From positions 1 to 15,999 of the forward strand of contig DDBN01000140.1 of the NCBI GenBank assembly GCA_002333145.1: 15,999 nucleotides of DNA. Direction: 5' to 3'. Below the pieces are notes generated by a model. It made no database searches and was not told the origin of the DNA. It was given only the letters and a program-made list of their open reading frames with translations. Below, in pieces: positions 1 to 8,700 of this stretch (positions within the stretch are counted from its first letter, which is position 1; every line of letters begins with the position of its first letter). Position numbers and translations under genes: made by a program. The stretch comes from Moraxellaceae bacterium UBA2031. GTDB taxonomy: Bacteria; Pseudomonadota; Gammaproteobacteria; Pseudomonadales; Moraxellaceae.

Positions 1-210
1 GCACCGATGAAGCCCGGCGTTACCGTTACCGACTATCGCACCACTCCGCGCGAGCCCGTTGTGCTGGAAAAAGGCGCTGAAATTGGCCGCTTCCGCCTCG
101 GCTCCACCGCCATTGTGGTGTTTGGTCCGGGTGTGGCCGCATGGGATATTCAATACAAGGAAGGTTCGCCTACGCGTATGGGTGAAGCACTGGGACGTAC
201 GCTACGCTAA
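1..210 (+). CDS. psd: Phosphatidylserine decarboxylase proenzyme, C-terminal part (partial gene)
   Basis: Only the last 69 codons are present; the frame is open from base 1, so the ATG at base 7 is internal and not the start. The enzyme decarboxylates phosphatidylserine to phosphatidylethanolamine on the inner membrane. The proenzyme cuts itself between Gly and Ser of an LGST motif, and the Ser becomes the pyruvoyl cofactor of the small alpha subunit. Here the motif reads 'GRFRLGSTAIVVFGPG', with the predicted cut between bases 102 and 103. The 'KG-E-GRF-LGST' block is diagnostic of the bacterial family. The alpha subunit that follows is about 35 residues and ends normally at TAA (208-210). 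A hairpin terminator follows within 15 bases, so psd is the last gene of its transcript and is convergent with the minus-strand cluster. No functional link to that cluster is apparent. Confidence 0.9.
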   Translation, partial: APMKPGVTVTDYRTTPREPVVLEKGAEIGRFRLGSTAIVVFGPGVAAWDIQYKEGSPTRMGEALGRTLR

Positions 211-222
211 GCCCCAGCCCTG

Positions 223-264
223 CCAAGAAAAAGCCCGCACATCATGTTGCGGGCTTTTTCTTGG
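223..264. terminator. Bidirectional intrinsic terminator between psd and the DUF11 cluster
   Basis: The arms 223-239 and 248-264 are perfect reverse complements over 17 bases, with an 8-base loop. The GC core (GCCCGCA / TGCGGGC) is flanked by an A tract on one side and a T tract on the other, so both RNAs give a GC stem followed by U residues. It lies 13 bases after the psd stop and about 58 bases after the stop of the last minus-strand gene. It is well placed to end both convergent transcripts. Confidence 0.93.
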
Positions 265-322
265 AGACCTCATTCCGGCCTGTGGGCGCGTACGTACGTT
301 TATTCACCCATGCGTTGCGACA

Positions 323-3300
323 TCACTTGATGCGTACCCGGAACGTGAATTCCGCCCAAGGACTACCCCCGCCCCCGGCCGCATTAAACGTACCGCTTGG
401 CCGGAACTGGATATGCGTGATCGCCGGGTCATATCCATCCGTACCCGGGTTAGGGATATACGTGTAGCTAACGCCATCCGTCGAGAAGTCAACGCAGTCA
501 CTCCCATTATTCCTGGCCGCAAACGCGCAGCTCAGTCCGCTGGCTGGGCTGCCATTGGTGTAGACAAATCCCTGCAGCATATCGCCTGGACTGCCTCCCA
601 CCCCTACAAACAACTCCAACTGCGCAGGTAAGGCATCACGAATGAAAATGGAATCACTATCTGCCGTTCCCTGCCCCGCATTGACCAGCCGCAAGGTGTA
701 GTCCGATACCGCACCAGGAATTGCTTTCGGGTTGGTCAGGTTATTCACCGGATCCGAAATCAGGGTGACCGACTTGAGCAGGCTAATCGACGGCATATAC
801 GGCGACACGGTCAGCGTGGCGCTAGCAGCAGCCGCATTGTTACCGGCATTGGTGCTGGTAAGCCCACCGGCTGCTACCGTATTGGAGTAAGAGCCAGAAC
901 TGGCGCTAGTGACACGAACGCTAACGGTACAGCTACTGTTCGCCGGAATATTAGCACCAGAAATGGCGAGGCTATTTCCGCCGGCAATTGCCGTCAGCGT
1001 GGCCCCCGTACACGACGTACTGACATCGGGAGTGGCCGCATTCACTAGCCCACTCGGGTAGCTGTCCGTCAATGTCGCACCAGTAATAGCCGCCGCATTG
1101 GGATTGGTCAGCGTCAGCGTCAACAGGCTAACCTCGTTCACAATGATGGCGTTGGGAGTGAACGCTTTGGCCAACGTGGGTGGCGCCATCACCATCAGCA
1201 TCGCCTGCGCCGCATCGGAGTTGCCGATATTGCCGGTGGTGGCTTGAGTAATGGTATTGGTATAACTGCCGGCCGCCGTTCCCGTCACGTTCACGGTGAT
1301 TTCGCAGGAACTATTTGCCGGAATAGCCGCCGTACCACTCAATCTCAGGCCGGTATCGTTCGCCGTGATCGCACGCCAGCTCCCGTTCGAGGGGTTGCGA
1401 CTCTGCAAGGTTCCACCGCAACTGTTGCTAAACGAGGGATTCGCCAAGCGCAACTGCCCCCCCGCCGGCACCGAGACAGGAAACAGATCGTCAAAAGCCA
1501 GCGTTGTTGCCTCGATATTGTTGAGCTGCGACAGCGTGATGGTCATGGGGGTGGAAGCGCCCAGCAAAATACTGGTGGCCGCAAATGATTTTTCCAGATC
1601 CGGCGGTTCACGCACCAGCAAAGTGGCCTGCGCGGCTACCGCATTGCTGAGTGGACTTTCACTGGTTGTTTCGCCAGTCAACCCACCCACCGGAATGATA
1701 TTGGTGGAGTTAGTGTTGGAGGTGACGTTAAAACTAAGGGTACAGGTCTGACCGGCACTGATGGTGCCCGTGGAGCTGGCACGGATCGCCGTGCTGCCCG
1801 CTGGAGCGGGACTGACCCATGACTGTGAGCTGCCAATGCGCCCCTCAATCGTAAAGGTATTGGCCGCCGGACAATTGGCAGAGCGTGTCCAAGAGCCGTT
1901 AAACAGCGTGAAACCTCCTCCCGCGCTGGTTTCCAGCGGGAATACATCGGTAATGACCGGCTCGACTAGCGCAACACCGCTAGAGGCCGTCATGCTCAAG
2001 TCCATGGAGGAGCAGATATTGCCCGCAATGATGGGCTGGGGGCAGGTAAATGCCTTGGCCACCGTAGGCGAGCCCGAGCGCAACGTGTTGGTGGCGATTC
2101 CTCCCGTACCGCCGTTGGTCGAGGTCACGTTGCCGGTATTGTTCACATACTCACCATTGCTGGGCACGCGCACATTGATGGTGAAGGTGCAGGTCTGCCC
2201 CGCCGCTACATCCAGATTCTGTATACGCACACCCCGGCGACCATTGCTACCCGAACTACTGGTTTCCCATCCGTTGTGAGAGCTGTTCCTGAGCACAAAC
2301 TTGGTGTCATCCGGCGAAGCGGCGGGATTAACGCAGCTACGGCTCAATCCCGAGTTCCGCGTTACCATTTGCCCCGGCGCCCCCGAGGTGGTGTTAGGGA
2401 AAATATCATTCACCGTCACCCCCGTGATGGTCAGCGGAGACGGATTGTGCACCACAATACTCAGGAGCGTATTGGTGTTGGTTGCGACCGGGTTAGTACC
2501 AAAACTTTTGCTCACCTGCACCGGCCCCAGTACGTTCAGCGTCGCAGTCACCGGCAAGCCCGTGCCGCCGTTGGTGGAGTAGATCGTGCCGGTGTTGTTG
2601 GTATACGCCGCCGTACTATTGCTGGTGACATTAACCCTGACCACACAACTGTTGCTGCCGCCTGCCGTCAGGCTGGCACCTGTCAGGCGGATGGCCGTAT
2701 TGCCTGCACTCACGGCGCCCCAGGCACCACTGCCCGTGCGCCCCTCCAGAATCGCCCCCGAGCAATTGGTACCACTGACGCTGGCATTAGGCGTATTGGC
2801 CACGATCATCCCGCTGGGGAAATCATCCACAAAGTTGATGCCGGTGATAACCGATGGTGCCGGTGCAACCGCCGTACTGGCCGTGACCGTAATGGTCATC
2901 TGACTGGAGGTATAGGCCGGCGTCACCGGATCGTTGTAAGCAATGCTGCTGGCGACAAACCCCTTGGTGGCCGTGAGGCGGTTAGCCACGATGAGCTGCG
3001 CAGAGGCGGCCGTTCCGGCGCCGACATTGGAGGCCACTGTACTGGTGGTATTGGTGTAGATGGCCTGCGTTGCACTTTGCACATTCACGGTGATGGTGCA
3101 AACACCGCCGCCGGCCAGAGAGGTCGCCGACAAGCCGATGGTATTCCCCGAAGCGATGCCTCCGGTCAGCGTCCCAGAAGAGCCCGCAGTACAGCTCAAG
3201 GCGGCGTTCGAAGGCGAGCTGTTAATCAGATTCGTGGGGTAAGTATCCGTAAAGCCCACCCCGGTGAGCGTTGTTCCCGGATTGGGGTTGGTCACCGTGA

Positions 3301-5758
3301 TCGTCATGAGAGACGGCGTGCCGGTGCGCACGGACACCGGAAAAAACGACTTGCTGATAGTAGGCGGCCCGATCACGGTCAGCTCTGCGGTATTGCTGGG
3401 CTGACCAGCCGCACCGGACTCCAGCGATGAAACCCCTGTGGTGGTATTAGGCAAGATGCCTGCCGTGCTACTGGTAACATCCACGGTAATGGTACAAACG
3501 TCACTGGCCGCGAGAGTGCCATTCGCCAGCGCAATGCTGGTGCTGCTGGGCGCGGCCGTCACCGTGCCACCGCATCCGTTTACGATGGCCGGCGTAGCCG
3601 CCACCTGCATATTTACCAACGCATCCGAGAAGGCCACTTGGCTCAGCGCCGTATTCGAGAGGTTCTGCAAAGTGAAGGTGATGGTGGAAGTGCCGTTCGC
3701 ATTAATGGTGGTCGGCGCAAACGCCTTGGTGATGCGCGGCTTGCCCACATAGAGCATGGCAGAGGCAGTATTGCCCGTGCCACCATTGGTCGCGGTCACC
3801 GCCGAGGTAATGTTCAGGTAGCTGCCCACCGTAGCCGAGGTGACATTCACCGTGATGATGCAGGAACCATTGGCCGCCAGCGTGGCCCCCGGACTCATGC
3901 CGATGCTGTTGCCGTTGTTCGCACCGCCGGTCAACGTGCCTGCTGTGGAGCCTGGGGTGCAGTTTACTTGTGGCGTAGCATTGGCCGTATTGACCATGGC
4001 GGCCGGATACGTGTCACTAAAACTTACCCCGGTCAAGGCCTCTGGATTACTGGCCGGATTGCTGAGGACAATCGTCATTACTGCGCTCTGGGCAGGATCA
4101 ATGACTTCCGGCGAAAATGTCTTACTGATCGTCGGCGGGCCCATCACCGTTGCCGATGCGGCTGCACTGCTGGCCGCGAACGTAGTCGCCGGCAGCGTCT
4201 GGCTGTTGTATTCAATCTGAACTGAGTTGGTGAGAATGGTCCCCGACGGCGTATCCTCATTGACTATCGTATCAAAGTAAAACGAAGTGGATTGACCATA
4301 GGCCAAGGTACCACCTTGCGAAGCATTGGCACCTGCCCCCAGGCGGAACACCACACGGTTTGGCCCTACAAGAAGGTCGGCTTGGTCATCATACTGCGCA
4401 TCAGTTTTGTTACCCGCGTTAGGCCCCGTCACAATCCGCATCGAATTCGGCACATACGTCAGATACGCGGGGATAATATCCGTTGCAGTCAAATTCGTGG
4501 CCGAGTCGTAGCCGGAATTACTCATCACCACATGCCAACGCAAGGTATCCCCTCGCAACAGTGGTGTTGCAGGGCTCATATCTTCTGCCGTTTTTACAAC
4601 GTTGGGAACTACGATGGGCACGTACATCTCGGTGGAGAACGTGACCACCGCCAGCAACACGGCCTCGTTGTTGGCCGTGGAAGAAACCGTGATGCTGGCG
4701 CTGGTGCTGGCATTGGGAATAACGCCCAAAGGAACGTTAAGAAGATCGATATCCAGTTGCAAGTTATTGTTGTTGGCCGGACTTCCCGTGGTGACATTGC
4801 TGCCCAAATTGCTGATGGTGCCGTTGTAAAAATTGCCTGACGGGTTGGCCGCATTACTCAGCAACGTGGAGTTGACCGAGAACGTGTCTTGGGCCACCGG
4901 CCTGTCACCCTCATAAGCAACCACTCCCACGCGAGCCTGCACCGGGCCGTTGAAGGGTGTCAGGAAAGGTCCGGCCGTCGCGGTCACGGAGGATGACCAG
5001 CCACTAGTACTGCCACGCACCCCCATGAAACCATCGAAAATCGTCAAACTGCGCAGGGCCTCGGAAGGATTGCTGTAAGCCACCACCAGTGACCAGCCGG
5101 CATACTTGCCCGTACCCGTATCCGCCCGGATGTCGCCCACCCAGTACGCGCCATTGCCGGCCGCCGCCACCGTACTCGTGACATCGGCCCAACCCTGATA
5201 ATTGTTGTCGTCGAGTTTGGCATCCAAGTCCAGCGTGCCGGTGATGGTCTGGTAGCTGCCGCCCGGCACCTTGAGTTTTACCGTGTTGCGGTTCGGGCTG
5301 GTGGAGCCGGTGGCGCTCCAGTAGAGCATGGCCTTGATGATGGTCGAGCCCGCCGGCAGGCCCAACTGCGCCATGCTGGAGTTAATGGTGGAGGAGGAAT
5401 CACCATCCAGATCATGATTGATCATCACATAGCCGTCATTACGATCAGCGGCCGTAGTACCGCTGCCATTCAGAGAATTGGCACAAGTGGTGATATTGGC
5501 AGCCCAGTAACCTGAAAATGCTGTGTTACTGCCAGGGGTACAAGTCAAATTAACATTGCCGATCAGGACAATATTGCCGTTGACATTGGTATTGAAACGG
5601 CTGGTCAGGGTACGTTCAGCGTTGGCCTCAAACGGCACCGACAATACCAGCACCATCATCGCGTAGAGCGCCCGCAGCACCGACTCCTTCGTGAGAGAAG
5701 CGCTAGAGAAGCAAGGACGGTAAATGCGAGTAAAGATAGTCATAAGCAGCACTTTCAT
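323..5758 (-). CDS. Giant secreted repeat protein: N-terminal beta domain, DUF11 domain, eight Cys-paired tandem beta repeats, C-terminal DUF11 domain (1811 aa)
   Basis: The first 47 residues look like a long signal peptide: a basic n-region, a hydrophobic stretch from about residue 29 to 41 ('LYAMMVLVLSV') and a probable cut after 'FEANA'. Residues 50-380 form a module often seen in DUF11 proteins, recognised by 'RFNTNVNGNIVLIGNVNLTC' and 'LPAGSTIIKAMLYWSATG'. Residues 383-538 are a DUF11/TIGR01451 domain. Eight repeats follow, starting near 541, 673, 798, 927, 1079, 1230, 1385 and 1526. Most open with a P-P-T-I-S-K-x-F-like strand, and each keeps two cysteines. Residues 1655-1811 are a different DUF11 unit with 'DPVNNLTNPKAIPGA', also found in the 366-aa protein. 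No sortase signal, lipobox or transmembrane anchor is visible. The start ATG overlaps the stop of the barrel gene as ATGA and has no clear ribosome site of its own, so translation is probably coupled; ATG at 5743 is an alternative. Role inferred: surface or extracellular structural fibre. Precise function unknown. Confidence 0.85.
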   Translation of the reverse strand: MKVLLMTIFTRIYRPCFSSASLTKESVLRALYAMMVLVLSVPFEANAERTLTSRFNTNVNGNIVLIGNVNLTCTPGSNTAFSGYWAANITTCANSLNGSGTTAADRNDGYVMINHDLDGDSSSTINSSMAQLGLPAGSTIIKAMLYWSATGSTSPNRNTVKLKVPGGSYQTITGTLDLDAKLDDNNYQGWADVTSTVAAAGNGAYWVGDIRADTGTGKYAGWSLVVAYSNPSEALRSLTIFDGFMGVRGSTSGWSSSVTATAGPFLTPFNGPVQARVGVVAYEGDRPVAQDTFSVNSTLLSNAANPSGNFYNGTISNLGSNVTTGSPANNNNLQLDIDLLNVPLGVIPNASTSASITVSSTANNEAVLLAVVTFSTEMYVPIVVPNVVKTAEDMSPATPLLRGDTLRWHVVMSNSGYDSATNLTATDIIPAYLTYVPNSMRIVTGPNAGNKTDAQYDDQADLLVGPNRVVFRLGAGANASQGGTLAYGQSTSFYFDTIVNEDTPSGTILTNSVQIEYNSQTLPATTFAASSAAASATVMGPPTISKTFSPEVIDPAQSAVMTIVLSNPASNPEALTGVSFSDTYPAAMVNTANATPQVNCTPGSTAGTLTGGANNGNSIGMSPGATLAANGSCIITVNVTSATVGSYLNITSAVTATNGGTGNTASAMLYVGKPRITKAFAPTTINANGTSTITFTLQNLSNTALSQVAFSDALVNMQVAATPAIVNGCGGTVTAAPSSTSIALANGTLAASDVCTITVDVTSSTAGILPNTTTGVSSLESGAAGQPSNTAELTVIGPPTISKSFFPVSVRTGTPSLMTITVTNPNPGTTLTGVGFTDTYPTNLINSSPSNAALSCTAGSSGTLTGGIASGNTIGLSATSLAGGGVCTITVNVQSATQAIYTNTTSTVASNVGAGTAASAQLIVANRLTATKGFVASSIAYNDPVTPAYTSSQMTITVTASTAVAPAPSVITGINFVDDFPSGMIVANTPNASVSGTNCSGAILEGRTGSGAWGAVSAGNTAIRLTGASLTAGGSNSCVVRVNVTSNSTAAYTNNTGTIYSTNGGTGLPVTATLNVLGPVQVSKSFGTNPVATNTNTLLSIVVHNPSPLTITGVTVNDIFPNTTSGAPGQMVTRNSGLSRSCVNPAASPDDTKFVLRNSSHNGWETSSSGSNGRRGVRIQNLDVAAGQTCTFTINVRVPSNGEYVNNTGNVTSTNGGTGGIATNTLRSGSPTVAKAFTCPQPIIAGNICSSMDLSMTASSGVALVEPVITDVFPLETSAGGGFTLFNGSWTRSANCPAANTFTIEGRIGSSQSWVSPAPAGSTAIRASSTGTISAGQTCTLSFNVTSNTNSTNIIPVGGLTGETTSESPLSNAVAAQATLLVREPPDLEKSFAATSILLGASTPMTITLSQLNNIEATTLAFDDLFPVSVPAGGQLRLANPSFSNSCGGTLQSRNPSNGSWRAITANDTGLRLSGTAAIPANSSCEITVNVTGTAAGSYTNTITQATTGNIGNSDAAQAMLMVMAPPTLAKAFTPNAIIVNEVSLLTLTLTNPNAAAITGATLTDSYPSGLVNAATPDVSTSCTGATLTAIAGGNSLAISGANIPANSSCTVSVRVTSASSGSYSNTVAAGGLTSTNAGNNAAAASATLTVSPYMPSISLLKSVTLISDPVNNLTNPKAIPGAVSDYTLRLVNAGQGTADSDSIFIRDALPAQLELFVGVGGSPGDMLQGFVYTNGSPASGLSCAFAARNNGSDCVDFSTDGVSYTYIPNPGTDGYDPAITHIQFRPSGTFNAAGGGGSPWAEFTFRVRIK
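797..4138 (-). repeat. Region encoding eight tandem 124-155-residue beta repeats
   Basis: Eight protein-level repeats (residues 541-1654 of the 1811-aa product) follow one pattern. It runs: opening strand ending in K-x-F; 'MTITVTNPN'-like strand; 'ITGVxFxDxYP'-like segment; first Cys; a Gly-rich turn; second Cys in a C-x-I-T-V-N-V-like strand; then Y-x-N-T and often 'TNGGTG'. Repeats 4-7 are longer because of insertions before the second Cys. The copies are diverged in sequence, so this is an old expansion and not a recent DNA duplication. Confidence 0.8.
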
Positions 5759-8700
5759 TTCGTGGCCGTCATCAAAGGTTCATTCGCAATCGCAGGATGG
5801 GGAGCCACCATGTCGCGGTTAAGCCGAGTGTTTTGATCAAACTTGAAACGCAACTGCAGATAGGGGCCTTGAGCGGAATAGCGGGCCGCATCAAAGTCCT
5901 GATCGGTAAAGCCGCGAATATTCCAGCCAAGGGTGATCCAGCCATTCTTCACCGGTGAGGCGCCAACCTGCGGCCCGAACGAATAGGCATGTGCACCTGC
6001 ACTCCAGGCATTCAGTGCGCTGGCCTGTAGCCCGATATCCAGCCATGGACGGATGTCATGTCGCACTTCCACCGCCCACATATCGGTAAAGCCGCTGTAC
6101 TCCACGCCGTCGTAAGTATCCAGCGCGTATTTGGCACCATGGTAAAGCGACCATTGATTGCGTTCGTATCGACGGAACAGGTTGCCCTTGCGGTCTTCAC
6201 CCGTCCACTCACGCGACACCCGGTTCAACGACAAGTTGTTGATAAGGCGGCGACTGCGTGCATCGTTAGCTACCAAGCTGTCAAACCCGAACAGCCCGCC
6301 CGGCGGAGGCGCCACCAGTCCAGCCGTGTTTTCTGCGTCTTCGTACTTGAACTCCAGACGATCCAGCACCGACCACTGTGTTCCCAGTGGACGCCATGCC
6401 CACGACAAGTCGAGGGATAGCAAATTGCCGCTCGTGCCCGTATCAGACTCGGTGTGGAATGCCTGCATGCCTGTCGCAAACGCCACGCCATCACGGGCCT
6501 GGCGCAAGAAGTTGCTGGTCAGGCCATAGCGGTCTTCCGTGTCTCCGTTCCGGCTCTCAAGACGACCCGTCCAGCTCCAGATATCTGCCCGGTACGTGCT
6601 TCCTGCACTCAGCGCCCAGTAATCATCTGTCACGGCGGCCACACGGGAATTGGTACTCAGGCCCAGCGCATTGCTGGTGGCAGTACTGTTGTTGATGACT
6701 GGCGCGGCCTGCTGACTGCCCACACTCTGGCTGCTGTCCATACCAAAATCCATGCTCCACTGTTTGTCGAGCACCAGATTCTGCGTCAAGCCAAACTGGG
6801 CGAAGGTACGCGGGCCGTATTCACTCATATGACTCTGGTTCAACGTGGTGTCCAAGCGTGCGCCTTTCCAAGGCAACACCTGCACTCCCGCCCGGCTCGT
6901 GCTAGTGGTCAGATCAGAACCATCCGTAAACTCTTGGCCAGCCAAGAGACGCACGCTGTCGGTGATTGCATAAGAAGCATTCAATGTCATGCGGTTCGGG
7001 TAGTCTGCACTATCACTCTCACCCACTTCGGCCTGTGCAGACACCTCCAGCTTTTGGCTTAACAGTCTGCGGGTTGCCTCTAGCGTCAGTTGTGTTGAGT
7101 TGAAGTCCTGACCCGCCAGCACCCCTTGGTCCGTACTGTCGTTCACCGCCTGCACGCCAATGGCGGCAGAGCCATTTTTGTGTTCATAGCGCAGCTTGGC
7201 GGCCGCCGCTTGTCGTGTGCTTTCGGTTGAACGATTTTCCTGCTGGTAAAGCTCGCCCTGTACCGCCCATTCACGACTCAGACGCAGCACGCCATTGGCA
7301 CCCGTTTTTTGCTGTCCGCTTTCAGAAAGATTCTGCTGACCCACGCCAAACGCTTCATCCACGCTACGGGTATAGAGCAAGAAATCATAGCGGCTGCCAT
7401 GATGCTCCAATTCCGCCAACCATGCATCGCCCGAGCGCACCACGCTGGCCACATCACCATCGGTCGTCGCCGACTCAAGGCGCAACTCGGTATCCATGGC
7501 AAAGCGGTATTTGATATCCGCTCCCATCAAATCACTACGGCTTTCGCCGGCCAGGACATTGTTTTCGTCCCGCAATGCCGTCACACCCATTTTCAACTTG
7601 CCATCCAGCAGGTTGACACCCACTCGCCCGCCCGTATTGACCGATTCCTGCGCAACGCCCAGCGTTTCGTATTCCGCAACGATCCAGATCGGATTAAAGC
7701 TGGTGTCCTGACCATAGACCGGCTGCTTGAAAAACAATGTGCCGGCGCTGTAATCAATGTCGTAGTCGATATGACGTAACAAGGTGCGCGTATTCACGAT
7801 CTGCTCACTATGCAAGCGATCACGCGTTTCGATACGGATTTTTTCACTGTTGAGAACAATATTGCGCTGCGTGAGACGATAAAGGCCCGACGTGCCATTG
7901 CCCTGGATTTCGTCACGCGCAAAGTTCTGCTGCGTTTCTGCAGCATAGGCCGTAAACACCACCATGCCGCCACCCTTCTCGGTCTTGAAGCCGTTCATGG
8001 TGCGGTTATAGCGCGAGAGCTGTGTTTCATTCAGGCCTGTGTCGTAATCCCCGAACAAGGCATAGAACTGCCCACGCTCCAGCTTGAGATACATCTTGGA
8101 TTGGCTGGCTGCATCATAGCGCTGCTCCGCACCATCCCCATAAAGGGTGTAATACTCATTCGGATCAATCGTTGACAGCAGGCTTTCGCGATCACGCTCT
8201 TTGCTGGTGTCATACGCCATGGTCAACAACCACTTGCCTAGCACTCGCCCCTTGGCATAAAAGCTGATTTTGCCATCGGAATAGGCGCCTTCTTCCACAC
8301 CTTGTGCGGTGAGGGCCGCTGCATTGTCCTTGAGCGTGTTGTAGCCCACCGTCCCTTCTGCAAAACCGACCATTACCCAGTCACGCGCCAGCGGCTCCAG
8401 CCACGCTTTGATCTCTTGGGTGCGTGATGTCTGTGTTTCTGACTGGAACGTAAAATCGATCTGCGCCGTACCCGACTCTGTTGTCGGCGCCAGCTCGATC
8501 AACGCAATACCATCATTGCCTTTCACCACATACTGCGGCTTGAAACCGTCCAGCCCGGCCAGTTGGCGCCGCTGTGTTTCTTCCTGCTGCTGCCATGACA
8601 TGTATGGCGGATGAATGACCAATGCCCCGGTAATGCCATCGCGCACAGGCTGCCCAAAACGATCAAGCACACGCACCGCCAGCACAGGCCGAGTGATGCC

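Noticed and set aside
7..9. ATG at base 7 as the start of a 67-aa protein
   Set aside because: The frame continues upstream to the window edge, and the sequence is clearly the C-terminal end of phosphatidylserine decarboxylase.
289..299. Palindromic run CGTACGTACG after the psd terminator
   Set aside because: It is short and self-complementary but has no supporting context and could be chance. It lies in the 58-base gap before the end of the minus-strand cluster.
2276..3430. 384-codon plus-strand open frame opposite the repeat gene
   Set aside because: The product is Arg/Gly/His-rich and low in complexity. It mirrors the repetitive codons of the real minus-strand gene. No signal peptide or family match is visible.
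797..4138. DNA-level tandem repeats or a CRISPR-like array in the 1811-aa gene
   Set aside because: The periodicity is only at protein level, with diverged copies of unequal length (124-155 residues). There are no short identical repeats with unique spacers.
5833..8382. TonB-dependent receptor identity for the barrel
   Set aside because: Barrel size and aromatic strands could suggest it, but no plug domain or TonB box is visible before the barrel. Ig-like and OmpA modules are there instead.
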